NCBI GenBank assembly: GCA_963576735.1
Contig: OY755190.1
Location: 2,473,695-2,537,694, forward strand
Direction: 5' to 3'
DNA: 64,000 bases
Origin: Bedellia somnulentella
Taxonomy: Eukaryota; Arthropoda; Insecta; Lepidoptera; Bedelliidae
Shown: one piece after another, positions 27,719 through 39,575 of the stretch
Layout: each line of letters opens with the position of its first letter
Numbering within the stretch: position 1 is the first letter of the stretch
The notes under the pieces: generated by a model
Told to the model about the DNA's origin: nothing
Databases searched by the model: none
Seen by the model: only the letters and a program-made list of their open reading frames with translations
Program-made: the position numbers and the translations under genes

Positions 27719-30700
27719 TTACGACACGTCCTGCTCTTCCACGTCCTGCGCTGGCTCTTTTTGTTCCGCTTCACCTAAAACGAGGAATAACACTATTAGT
27801 ATACGATAGCAAAGAAAAACTATTCATTAACTTAGGGTACCAGACAGAGTTGTACAACATGACATGGAATGGTGAAAAGCTTTATTTTAGCAAATATTAT
27901 GATCGTTTTAGGAGGCTTATGCAATTCTCTTAAACATTTGTTAAGACAGATTTTGAACTTTATGTGCACGCCGAATATCCCCGAAGGAGGCACAGATGTA
28001 CTATATTACTTTGGAACATCTCAATGTTCAGAGTACCCAAGTTTTACATGGAAAGTTCACCCACATTACATCATGCTTATCACCGCTTTATAATATGACT
28101 ACAACTCAACCATATGTTTCTCCTCACAAGTTCTGTCCCACATTCCCAATAACCAAATATTAAGTTCTCTCACCTGACTCATCAGCTTGCATATCGGAGG
28201 TCCAAAGAGTGAGGTTGTCCCGCAAGAGCTGCATGATGAGGGTGCTGTCCTTGTAGCTCTCCTCACTAAGGGTGTCCAGTTCTGCGATGGCATCATCAAA
28301 TGCAGCTTTGGCCAGTCGGCAAGCTCGGTCGGGGCTGTTCAGGATCTCGTAGTAGAATACCTGTAATTTATCAGTTAGTGAAGTTAATGAAGGGTTCATT
28401 TCAAGCCAAGAAATCCTTTTAAATTCTATACTTTTCAACTACTATGCCAATATGAAAATGGAGGATAATCAGAAAAAAATACAAAAGGAACTTTATTAGT
28501 TATCTTTACAGTACTTATATACCATTTGCTCACGTAACAATGCTAGTCATGTTACCACCACCACAAGTAAAGGTAGTACATACAGAGCTCAGGGCTACCT
28601 TGAATGTTAAGTAAACACTATGATAGATTTATTGTATTTAAAGAGTTCAAAGATTGCAGCCCTGCTAGCTACTTTGAATGTGTGGGATAAAGTATGTGAC
28701 TCACAGAGAAGTTGAGCGCCAGTCCAAGGCGGATAGGGTGTGTGGGAGGCAGCTCGGTCATAGGATTAATTTGATTTAATGAGTTCAATGAAACCAGCTC
28801 TGCTAGCTACTTTGAATGTGTTGAATGAAGTATTACTAATAAATAAAGGAAAGAAAAATTTCGACACACGCGGGAACCGAACCCGCGACCTCGGGTATAT
28901 GCCTCTGTCGCTCTGCCGATTGAGCTACTGTGTCATTGGCTGCTAGCGCGAAATTCTTCTATCCTTTATTTCTTTTACATGTTTAAGTAGTGTTTGCGTT
29001 TCCTACCTCCTGCGTTTATTTATTAGTAATAATCCCCACATGAGGTTTTCATGAACAAAAAGATTTAAATTATGGATGAAATATGTGACTCACAGAGAAA
29101 TTGAGCGCCAGTCCAAGGCGGATAGGGTGTGTGGGAGGCAGCTCGGTCATAGCAATTTCAGAGGCAGCCTTGTAAGCCACGAGGGAGTTCTCAGCAGCTT
29201 CCTTGCGGTCGTTGCCAGTTGCGAACTCGGCCAGGTAGCGGTGGTAGTCTCCCTGGAATACAAATTTATACTATTAAGAACTTGGATAGATTGATTTACT
29301 ACAGGGTCTACTTAAATAGGGTCTTATAAATACCTTGAACCCTTTTTCTAAATGTATTTAGATAACTAATTTACACGATCTCACCTACCAAAGGTTGTCT
29401 GGGAGAGATCGCTTTTAGCGATAAGACCGCCAATTGTACCTCACTGTACTGTATGATCATTTCTTTTTAAATTAATTTAAAAATTAAAGAGTTATTCTAT
29501 TCTATTTTGTATCTGTTTGTGTCAAGACTGAGATTAGGCTTCATTCCTCTAATCTTTCTCATATGTGTGTGTCATCAAGATGCTGATTAGAGCACACCTA
29601 AACTACTTATCAGATTTTGATGAGATTTTACATCAAGCAGGAATTTAAACAGTGTCCTAAATATTATTATAATGATCTATTTTGTTTGTCTTCTTTAATT
29701 TAACGTTTTAGATAACAGGTTCATTCACAAATTGAATTCAACGAAATGCTACAACTAGATTGTTTGTGTTGTAATCGGAAATGGTATTTACTCAACCTCA
29801 TTAGCTAATTAGCCAAACAACACTAAGTAATTAACACTTATCGAGAATTCCACACCAAATGATTTTATGTCACATATTACTTTGACAATAATTCAGACTT
29901 AATAACATACATACATACATATTCTCACGCCGTTAGTTCCCATTGGGGTAGGCAGAGACTATCGATCGCCACTTTGTACGATCCTGGCAAACCTCTCTAG
30001 CTTCATTCACATCCATCAATCTTTTCATACATGCTCTTTTATTCTTCGTACTTCGGACACCTGCCTTTTTGAGCACATTTTCTATTTGATCTAAATGTGT
30101 CCTCCGAGGTCGTCCTCTACTAACATTACCTTCCACATTGGCTCTATAGATCTCTTTCACCACTTTACTGTCATCCATCCTCTCTATGTGCCCAAACCAT
30201 CTCAACATTCCTTTTTCTATCTTTCTTACAATATCATCTTTTACACCACACCTTTCACGAATCACATCATTCCTCACACGATCACATAACCTTACATTAC
30301 AAACTTTTCTGAGGGATCTCATTTCTACTGCATTTACTCTGCTTTCATGCTTCTTCTGCCACACCCAACATTCACTGCCATACATAAGCGTAGGAACGAG
30401 GACAGCATCATGCACAGCCATTCGGGCCTTTTCGGACACCGATTGACTAGACATGAGACTATCCAGTGCTCCATTTACCGCATTACCCTTTTTTACTCTT
30501 CTTTCAATGTCTTCATCACACTTTCCATCCCTAGTAAACAGACTTCCCAGATATACGAACTCTTTCACTTGTTCCACTTTCTTACCATTGATCTCAATCA
30601 CGCATTCAGTCATATTCTCCTCTCTCTCGAAAACCATAGTTTTGGTTTTATCCACATTCACTCTCATTCCTTTTCTTTCAAACGACGCACATGCAATATT

Positions 30701-33700
30701 CATCATCTCTTGCAACTCTTCAACCGACGATGCAAGTAAAACTTGATCATCAGCATATAAGAGGCATTTGATGACGAATCCACCCATTCTCAGTCCATAA
30801 TCACTTTCACGCAGCTCTATCAGACAGTCATCCATGAACAAGTTGAAGAGCCACGGAGAAGCTACACATCCCTGTCGGACACCCCTAGAGATACCGAACC
30901 AGTCTGTGTTTTCCCCGTTTATTCTTATACATGCACAAGAATCCTCATAGAGTGATACCAATGCACGTATAAGTTGGCTCCCCAAGCCGAACTTGGATAA
31001 CACCTCCCACAAATACTTCCTTACCACCCTATCATATGCTTTCTCTAAATCTATGAAGGAGCAATACACCTTTCGATTCTTGGCTAAGAACTTTTCAGTG
31101 ATGCTCTTTAAAGAAAAGATTTGATCCATACATCCCATTCCCTTTCTAAATCCTGCTTGCACATCCCAAATTTTGTCATCTGTTTCATTAATCACTCTTT
31201 CAATCAATACCTTTGCATACAATTTACCGACAACACTGAGTAGGCTGATTCCGCGGTAGTTTTTAGCTTAATAAATTAGACTTAATAAATTGACAACATT
31301 TCATGATATCACATTAATTATGACTATAAATTATTCCCCAAGGCGCATGTGTACTTGCATAGTTATGAAAACTATATCAAAACTATAACTATAAAAATAA
31401 TAATAAATGTATAGATTCTGAACAACTTTTAGTATGGGACCAATTTGATAAGAGCAACTTTAGTTTACTGGTCTAAGTACACTTTGATACCAGCAGATTT
31501 ATTTGCACAAAGACTTGACCAATTTTCCTCTGTTATCTTCCAACCTCAGTTTTCTTTAACTTAGGTCTGGCTACTCTTCTTTAGAATTATTGCTGTAAGT
31601 CTACTCTTAGGTAACACAAACCAAAATCACAACAGGGCAAAGGAAGATAAAGCACTATAGCAAGACAATTCTGGTTTTTATTTGCTGACCTTGATATTAA
31701 TAACCTAATAACAATCTATATATATGTCGTAGGATGTTTTGATGTTTAGGTTTTTTGCAAAAAACCTAGGGATTTCGCAAAAATCCGGATAATTAGACAA
31801 CGGTTATAATATTTTCTAATCTTACTAGGTTTTTTGCAAAAAAACTAGTTGGTTTAGTAAGATTGTACTTCTTTAATGCTGATTGGCTGATTTCTGATTG
31901 CTCGCCTACACTTATTCTGATTGGTTCGTCATTGTGGTATTGAGATATTATAGCTAGAGTTACAAAGGATAAGAAATGACAATACTTATTTGATACTAGG
32001 AATTAAATATTTTTCTTTACTCTTTTGTTGGAGTAAAATTACAATCACGTTCGGACATATTATACACAGATCAAGTTACCCCAAACTAAGTTACACTTGT
32101 AGTATGGGATACCAACTCAGCGATTTATTTAATATAATATAATACATATATGCTCATCACATAAATGTTGCTCTCAGCGGGGATCAAACCCGCAACCTCC
32201 AGATCGAAAAGCTGGTCACCTATCCACTCGGCCACGGACGTCTTCAATATAGGTAGGAGCAATAAAGTAAGTACGTTTTAAATTGTAGTATTGAGGTATT
32301 ATAGCTAGAGTTATAAAGGGAAATGACAATACTATTTTTATACTTAGGAACTTTTTGTTACTTAAATTAAAATAACAATCAAATTAAATGTAGGTAGGAA
32401 CAATAAAGTAAGTTCGTCTTAATTAACAACCAATCAGTAATGACGTGTTTATGGGGCACTGCAATCGACCAATCAGAGTACAGTATTCATAAAAACTGAG
32501 ATTTCGTTTCGGAGTCATACTAAACCAACTAGTTTTTTTTGCAAAAAACCTAGTAAGATTAGAAAATATTATAACCGTTGTCTAATTATCCGGATTTTTG
32601 CAAAATTCCTAGGTTTTTTTGCAAAAAACCTAAACATCAAATCATCCTACGACATATATAAAAGAAAGTCGTGTTAGTTAAACCATTTTTAACTCGAGAA
32701 CAGATAAACCGATCTGGCTGAAAATTGTTGGAGAGGTAGCTTAGAACCAGGAAAAGCACATAGGATATATATCATCACACTAAATATCGTAGAGGATAAG
32801 CAGAAAAATATATTTAACATCATAGGTGCGAAGCCGGGGCGGACCACTAGTATAGTATAAAGATATACCTTCATCTTGTAGTAGAACACCTTGGACTCGC
32901 CGCTCTGGCTGGCTGGTATGAGATGCTTGTCGAGCACGGCGAGGATGTCGGAGCAGATGTCTCGCAACTCCTTCTCTACTTGGCTGCGGTATGCGCGAAT
33001 CATGGTCAACTTGTCTTCCGCGCCCTGGAAGCAATACAGTAGAGTTTCTATTAGACCACTATGTCCATATGACCTAGCATTGCATGCTTCAGTCAAACAT
33101 ACAAATGGAACCGCACTTTTGGTTGTACTTTGTGTCTTGACTATGGTTAGATTGTAGCCAATTTCACTTTTTGGGTCTAAATTAAAAGAATTTATGAATG
33201 GGACAGTTTATCATTTTACTAACTGAAAATCAAGTGTTGTGTGTGAGGTTAGACTCAATATTCTGAGTTAGCAACTTATTAATTTTATATTTTGTTTTAC
33301 TGCTAAGACTGCCTCCGTGGTCTCGCGGTTTAGCGCTTGGTTTCAAGTACGGAGGTCTCGGGTTCGATCCCCAAAGGTGGTAACCTTACAAATTTAATTT
33401 GTAAGATTTAACCCAGTCAAAATTAAGATGATTCCGTGCTTCGGAGGGCACGTTAAGCCGTCTCGGTCTCAGCTACTATTACGGTCGTAGTCGTTAGTCT
33501 GCCAACCCACAATTGGCCAGCATGGTGGACTATGGCCAAATCACCCTTTATAGGGTAGGCTCGTGCCCCTTGGTGGGGACATATATGGGCTGTGAGGAGT
33601 ACTACTTTACTAAACTTTTTATTTGATTTTGTGTTAAATGTTGTTTTTTGTATGCAACAAATAATCGTTTTCTTTCTTTCAAAGCATTTTACTGTCTCAC

Positions 33701-36700
33701 CTAGTATTTGGATTGTATGCGTTTACAAATTAACTTTCAGATCACTACGTGAACAAGAATTGATCTGTGTGAACAAGATCTGAAGGTTTATGGAGGTGTA
33801 AACCTTTTTTTAAAAGTTGATTACAAACAATAAATATGTTTGTCAATAATTAAAAGTAATGCCGTGTAGTGTTGGCTTAGAATAACACTACCCCAGTTCT
33901 ACCCGTGGGTGATCGTAAGAGGCGACTAAGGGTATAGGGGCTTTTTAAGTGATTTTTGGGCGATGTGGTTGGAGACCTGACACCAAAAACATTTATTATT
34001 ACCATCTTTTCCAAAAACAACTTCCAAAAGTGGCAGAGGCATTTCTCATTCCAAAGCTCTGGCTACCCCGTTAAGGGATTTATAGCCGTGAGTATATGTA
34101 TGTAATTTAAAGTTTATATAAAAATATCTTTATGCTCCTTTTATATAAAGAATGACAACTTGATTGTGCAGCGCGAATAATTATAAAACTATAAAAACGA
34201 ATTATTGTAGATGTAGAAAAGACTTTAGTTGGATTCTCTGCGGAATTCCATTTTTTTGTGCTAGTGTTGTAAGTTTCTTTATTTCTGCAACTATGTACAA
34301 GATCTAACAGAATTTATGTTTTTTTACTATTGAACATCACATTCTAAAACTTGTTTTTCTTATAATTCCTTGGCCACTATTGGCAAATACTCAGTCATTT
34401 CTTCTACAGTCACAATAAATTCAATGACATCATCCATGTATAGAAAATCTACTAATAACAATCCAGAGATAAGCCTCCGAATACGACAATGCCTTTACTA
34501 ATATGAGAGGATGAGTCAACATGATGCAATCAGTAGTTGAAATATAATGTTGCAACACCCATTAGTTACAGCTATTTAAGCAAACCAATGAGATGGGACA
34601 CCTAAAATGGACATGTACTAAGTAATATAATTACATCTTTGAAGTTCCATTAGGAAGGTGCAATGATGCAATATTCATTCATTGGCATCTTTCCACTGCT
34701 ATAATTTTACTTACATAACATGACTACATGGTAAGAAAATGGTGTTCATATCTCACCTATTCTTCCATCCTCATTGCCCAAACTGGCTTCCCAGTGTAAC
34801 ATTTGCACTAATGTTAATATTATGTGGTTTAGAGGTGTGGTGTGACTAGTTGTGATTCTCGCTTTTAGAACTTTATGAATCTTTAATGGCCATGTATGTT
34901 ACCTTGGTTTCCTCCTTCTGCTCGATGGAGGAGATGATTCTCCAGGAGGAGCGCCGAGCCCCGATCACATTCTTGTATGCGACGGACAGCAAGTTGCGCT
35001 CCTCCACTGTCAGCTCATTGTCAGCTAGGTTGCGGGAGGCCACGCTCTTCATTGCCTCCACCATTTCTGAAAAGGACCAGATACTATAGGGTCTTGAAAT
35101 GAAGACTGAAGAACATTGACAGGCACCTGTATTTGTGGGACAAATGCCAAAAAATTTATGATTCTTAAGCGTAATACACACTGACCCCCTGGGCCGTCAA
35201 CATTATGTTGGCAACTTTATGTCAGCGGTCTAGTTTTCATACATAGGTTAGACATAATTCTATCAACACAAGCTGCCGGGTTGAAAGATTCTAAGTAGAT
35301 GTTATATTGCAGAGGAGACCTGCAAATGAGTTTGTACTTCCAGCTTTGTAATTACAGCTATGCTTCCAATATCACCTCTTCATATTTTTGAAGTTTCATG
35401 TATATGGTTTCATACAATCTTCATCAAACAGGATAGCAGAAGAGGTAGACTTTATTCAGACAACAGGGATAGAACAAGCAGCTAAAATTTCAAAACTTGC
35501 AGAAAAGGACACCTAAAGTAATGGGAAACCCAATTCAAGGGTTAGCTCTTTTTTAGTTGGCTTTTCCATTTATTTGGGTAACCCCTATCAAAAAAGCTTA
35601 ATAAATTAAAAGGGTTTCATAATGGGTCAAATGAGATGGTTTCTCTTTCGTGAGAGTAATATCCAAGGGGGTTTGGGTTTCCTTTTCAAAGGTTAACAAA
35701 AACTTTTAATAGGGTATTCTAAAGGGATTTCTTGTTTCCAAACCCAATGTTTCTTTATCTCTAGGGTGGTTTGATATTTACAATGAAATAAATACCCTGA
35801 GAATGAGGAGTCAAGTTTAGTTTGTTGGCATGTATTGTGAAAAGGTTTATAAAATTGGGTTTGAATTATCCAAGTACAATATATATTACTGATACTGTTG
35901 TATCGGCAACTTGAAATATGTAAATAAAAAAAAACTTTTGTCTTTGCTACTTAGGATACACTCCAATGTGGTGTGGCTAGGTCAGAGCACCAGTATAGTA
36001 CACATAAGCCACAACACCCAGAAGAAGAAAGTGTGGTGGTGCTATGTTTATGCCAGAGATTGATAGAAATGGAGAAATGAAACACAGAATGTAAGTACAG
36101 AATTGATCAAATTATAAGTGAGACAAAGTTACTCTGAATTCTGGGTTTGAAACCATTGAATCTAGCCATTTTAAATATTTTTAAGTGTGATTTGTCTTTG
36201 TCACTGTATCAAAAGAGCTTTGATACTGTGAGATTTTTAAATACAATTTATATGAACAAAGTGATAATGAGGCCATGGGCAAACAACTAAATGTACTGTA
36301 ATAAATGAGTTATTTCAGTCTATACCAGCTAGGCTGAGGTTTATAGCCTGATTGACCTCGGATGTTTGACTAGTGTAACATTAAATTATACAACTATTAA
36401 TTCCATTATCCAAACGTAGGAGGCAGGAGGATAATAATCATTATTGCAAAAATTTCTTGTGTTCTAGCAATAACATTTCCATCAGTAAATATATACTTTG
36501 AGTCAGGTTTTTTCTGAGGATATATTACTTTTTCAAGGTAGTTCATAAAAACTTCTACTGACCTAGTTTCAACAATTTGAGTCACGAAAGATAATAATAG
36601 GGTAAGAGTGAGTGTGACCATTGGTCAAGTCTTTTGTTTCTTAAATATTTAAGTGCCTTTATAATAATGTCATAATCAACTCATAATGTAATGAAAACTG

Positions 36701-37649
36701 GAGAAATGGTTGATAACTAAAGAATTTTAAGGGGTGGGGCCAAAGCATGCAGATTTTTCCTGCATTTTCACTTAGTAACACCTTACTATGACTGATGGTC
36801 TGCTACTACCAAACAGATATTAATGATATGAATATGTGTGTCTTACAGTTAAGTTTAAGCAACCGTTGGCTTTCCACCAAAAAGAAACCCATAGAATTTA
36901 GACCTTATCATGGTTTAGTCATACTTCTATCACTATAATTAAATGGATAACTAAAGGTTACATATTGGCTGATGGGAATCCAACTGAGAAGGGCTAGTCC
37001 ATTGAAAAATGGTTTCTGAACGTTTATCTACCATATCATTTTAGTATAGTTAGAACAGTACGAGAATTATCATAATCCAGAGGTACTTCTATATTCCTGA
37101 TCAACGGCAATAGCCACTGATAGCCTTGTAGGAGTTGACATAAGGAGTACAACTATGAGCAATCGATCGACCACCACCCGTCTTTGAAAATTGTAAATTC
37201 ACCATGCTTATAAAACCAAAGCCGCAGTAGAAGTAACATACTTGAAATAAAAATACAACTCTTTTAAATTCACAATCTATATATATAGATAACTCTAAAA
37301 TTGATACCCCAAGATTGAACAGGTAAAAAAGTAAAGGGCATCCCGCCGGTGTATGACGCATCGATCGGAAACCAAGCCTGAAAATGTCATTGATTTTCAC
37401 AATGATTTGTTTCACGGGGCTGATAAGGATTTTAACTGTTAAAATAATTAAAGAATAGGAATACGATAAGACAAGGAATGAGCTGCACAACAGCAAAATT
37501 CCGGAATAGTCTTTCAGCTGTCGGCGAAAAGTAAGAAGAGATATTTTAGGTCTACGGCAAAGATACACCAAAAATAAGTACTTACCATCATAACGCTCAG
37601 CCTGTTCGGCTAATTTAGCTTTATACACATTATCTTCTCTCTCGGACAT
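27719..37649 (-). CDS. 14-3-3epsilon: 14-3-3 epsilon, six coding exons
   Basis: Exons on the minus strand: 37586-37649, 34903-35066, 32869-33024, 29094-29252, 28174-28360, 27719-27774. The splices are GT-AG with matching phases and give 261 residues. The protein is a phosphoserine/phosphothreonine-binding dimeric adaptor of the cytosol that regulates kinases such as Raf and factors such as FOXO and Yorkie. The start [20 protein letters not shown] is diagnostic of the epsilon form. Later come [19 protein letters not shown] (exon 2), [20 protein letters not shown] (exons 3-4), [19 protein letters not shown] (exons 4-5), LTLWTSDMQ (exon 5) and the acidic tail EQDVS. The Lys/Arg/Tyr residues of the phosphopeptide groove (K in [10 protein letters not shown] and Y in GDYHRYLA) are present. 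Introns hold a LINE, MITEs and SINEs, and intron 4 has a partial copy of exon 4. Confidence 0.97.
28690..28763 (-). pseudogene. Partial duplicate of 14-3-3 epsilon exon 4 (3' half)
   Basis: The last about 60 coding bases of exon 4 with its donor (TCACAGAGAAGTTGAGCGCC on the plus strand) and further intron sequence are repeated in intron 4. There is one base difference in the first 20 exon bases. No acceptor, so it cannot act as an exon on its own. Confidence 0.88.
28825..29070 (-). repeat. tRNA-like inverted-repeat element, copy 3
   Basis: Minus-strand copy of the element at 17512 and 18752, with the cloverleaf at about 28862-28935 (GGGAACCGAACCCGC as inverse box B). TGAAGTAT and TGAAATAT flank it. 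It sits between the real exon 4 and its partial duplicate. Confidence 0.75.
29904..31277 (-). mobile_element. RTE-like LINE, 5'-truncated, open RT-to-C-terminus frame
   Basis: One continuous minus-strand frame runs from the truncation point (about 31260) to the stop at 29933. It has [52 protein letters not shown] and [12 protein letters not shown] (the catalytic YADD), then [22 protein letters not shown] and [11 protein letters not shown]. The endonuclease half is missing. The 3' end is a TATG microsatellite, and AGACTTAATAA flanks both sides (29896 and 31278), a likely target duplication. Microsatellite tails and the C-terminal WFGH motif fit RTE-type LINEs; the clade call is tentative. It lies in 14-3-3 epsilon intron 3, in the gene's sense. 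Confidence 0.85.
31719..32660. mobile_element. MITE with long terminal inverted repeats and tRNA-like core
   Basis: Arms of about 140 bp begin TATATATGTCGTAGGATG and include AGGTTTTTTGCAAAAAACCT (itself palindromic), AATTAGACAACGGTTATAAT and CTAATCTTACTAGG. The inverse is at 32525-32660. Inside are two direct repeats (TATTATAGCTAGAGTTA near 31947 and 32299) and a tRNA-like sequence at 32176-32243. It lies in 14-3-3 epsilon intron 3. Confidence 0.8.
32176..32243 (-). repeat. tRNA-like sequence inside the MITE
   Basis: On the minus strand GTGGCCGAGTGGATAGGTGA (box A-like) and GGTTGCGGGTTTGATCCCC (box B-like) are spaced as in a tRNA. The anticodon stem is imperfect, so a working tRNA is doubtful. 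Confidence 0.45.
33308..33600 (+). repeat. tRNA-derived SINE, third family
   Basis: Head CCTCCGTGGTCTCGCGGTTT and GGTCTCGGGTTCGATCCCC, then a body with GTGCTTCGGAGGGCACGTTA, AAGCCGTCTCGGTCTCAGC and GGTGGGGACATATATGGGCT. This layout is typical of lepidopteran tRNA SINEs. It lies in 14-3-3 epsilon intron 2. Confidence 0.8.
33861..34107 (+). repeat. TATG-tail SINE
   Basis: Near full-length plus-strand copy from GCCGTGTAGTGTTGGCTTAG to GCCGTGAGTATATGTATGTA. Confidence 0.85.
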
Positions 37650-37830
37650 TGTGGATGACAAATGATTTTTCACTAACTAAATCCAAATCGCCAGGTCACT
37701 AATTCACCAAGATGGCCGCGCCCGCCAACCGAATCTAAATTCGATCTTCAATAAACTCCGCCCATGACGTCAGTAATGGCGACTTCCGTTACTTTAGGTG
37801 TTACAAGTAGAAAAAAATAATATTTCCGTT
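37650..37830 (-). promoter_or_regulatory. 14-3-3 epsilon promoter and 5' UTR candidate
   Basis: Immediately upstream of the start codon. It holds a full palindromic CRE/ATF site TGACGTCA (37765-37772), a CCGCCC box at 37758-37763 and AAGATGGCCGCGCC (YY1-like). Such GC-rich motif clusters are otherwise rare in this AT-rich intergenic region. The transcription start is not located. Confidence 0.5.
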
Positions 37831-37965
37831 ATAAATAATATTTTTTGCGATATTAAAAAGTTTTTGGTTAAAAACCTTTTTGCTTTTTAGATACTAGGAT
37901 CAAATTATGAAAGAATATTAACTGTATAATATTTCAGTTATAAACATACTTTATTTCTACCATCT

Positions 37966-38058
37966 GGTCCTCTATTAACTTCCAAATGTGGCTGAAGAGT
38001 TTCTAGCTCTAAAAGCTACCCCATTTTGGTATTTATGGCCGTGAGTATATGTGTGTAT
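37966..38058 (+). repeat. TATG-tail SINE, 3' part only
   Basis: ACTTCCAAATGTGGCTGAAG to CCGTGAGTATATGTGTGTAT matches the family's 3' third. Confidence 0.65.
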
Positions 38059-38613
38059 AAATAATATTAATTTTGGCGCTTAGTAGTTGATAACTTAGAT
38101 AGTCTTAGTAACGACAACTACGAAGGTTCGTCGAATATTACCATGTCTACTACCTAAGTAGGTTGATTTGTTACGGCATTGATGAAATTTCTCTATGTTG
38201 ATAGGTATCAAAAATGATAAATAAGTTGGAAGGGGTTAGCAGAGATACGCATGCCTATTAATATTAATGTTCTCGATGTGAAGAGTAGATCTCCTGGATT
38301 GTCAATATATTATATCTGTATTGTATAAAGGTAAGTATTTAATTTAAAAAAGACGGTGAATGAAGCTGTAGGCAGGTTGCGAGTAATAATCGAAATAATG
38401 AGTTCCATATATTGGAGTAAAAACGAGAATACATATTTTTGTGTCATCTCTCCATTACTTTACTACGGCGTAAGTAAAGTATTTAATAAAACTCGCTATC
38501 TGCTTTTTGATGTCATAGTTTGACATGTGCAAGCAGGATTTACAACGAGAATGAAATGTATATGTCGCAGGAAAATCGTCAAACTCGTTAACTTATAAGT
38601 TTCCTAGGAAACC

Positions 38614-38975
38614 AGCAACCGTGATAGCCCAGTGGGTAGAACACTTGGTTATCGTGCAAGCGACTAGTGTTCAAATCCTGGGTCGGGCCTACACCAATTT
38701 GTCTTTTCTAAAGACATATGTGTGGTTAATTTATCATGGTTGTTAACGGTGAGGGAAAACATCGTGAGGAAACCCACATGGCTGAGTTGTACTTAGTCAT
38801 GTGACAGTGTATTCGTACAAAAAGGCGATAGGCCTGCCCCCTACGTGAGTACACTGTCCATGTTAAACGTGGGTACTCTGAACACCAGGTGACAAAGTCA
38901 CGTGATGTTCAGAAGTATTAGTACCTCTGCCAACCCCTTCGGGGATATTCGGCGTGAACGTTTATGTTATGTTAT
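38614..38975 (+). repeat. tRNA-derived SINE B, full length
   Basis: Best copy: tRNA-like head GATAGCCCAGTGGGTAGAAC and GTTCAAATCCTGGGTCGG; the body ends GGCGTGAACGTTTATGTTAT. It lies in the 14-3-3 epsilon/GPN3 intergenic region. Confidence 0.85.
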
Positions 38976-39078
38976 TATGAAACTTGTGAGTTGACGGAAA
39001 TCCTTCAAACAGCATGCCAATTTACATCTTACCTGACAGTTTTTAGGAAACTTGTAAGTGGGGATCCTTATTCCTTAA

Positions 39079-39571
39079 GCGGCCAGTACACAATGGCGGA
39101 CGATGGCCCACTGCTCGCCATCGCCACTGTGTACAGGGGGCAATGGTGCATGATGGCGGACAATTGCCGATCGTGGCGCGCAATGGCGCGCAATGGCGAA
39201 GTTGTCGGTTTTTCGGGCACACTTCAAAGGAATCGTGGCGTAGCATGGCCGGTGGTGTTTCCACAATGGGCCATTGTTTAGTTCGTCACCGACCGCTCAT
39301 AGATACTTATACTTTTTTGGAATATTTTATTGCAAAATGTATTTATAATCACTATGTGACGTAAAAATAACATAAATAGCGCCATAAATAAAATAAATTA
39401 CATACACAATAATAAATAAATAGCTGCAACCATTATTACTTCGACGTCCGTCGCAAGTGGATTGCCAGGCAGTAATGGGCAATGGGCCATTGTGTGAACA
39501 CCAACTGATCGTGGCCTACAATTGCCAATTGCGAAGCATGGCCCATCGTCGGCCGTTGTGTACTGGCCGCT
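39079..39571. mobile_element. TTAA-flanked MITE, copy A
   Basis: Inverted ends GCGGCCAGTACACAATGG and TTGTGTACTGGCCGC, bounded by TTAA at 39075-39078 and 39572-39575. TTAA targets suggest a piggyBac-mobilised MITE. The inside is rich in CAATGG/CCATTG words. The 'reading frames' here are repeats of those words and are not genes. Confidence 0.8.
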
Positions 39572-39575
39572 TTAA

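Noticed and set aside
27676..28093. Plus-strand frames across the 14-3-3 epsilon 3' end
   Set aside because: They overlap the last coding exon and intron 5 on the other strand and show no conserved sequence.
35475..35760. Possible element with AAACCCA/TGGGTTT words in 14-3-3 epsilon intron 1
   Set aside because: The inverted matches are short and scattered; no termini or target duplication could be found.
37101..37585. 190-residue frame continuing from 14-3-3 epsilon exon 1
   Set aside because: It is read-through past the GTAAGT donor at 37585 into intron 1; the low-complexity hydrophobic translation is typical of AT-rich intron.
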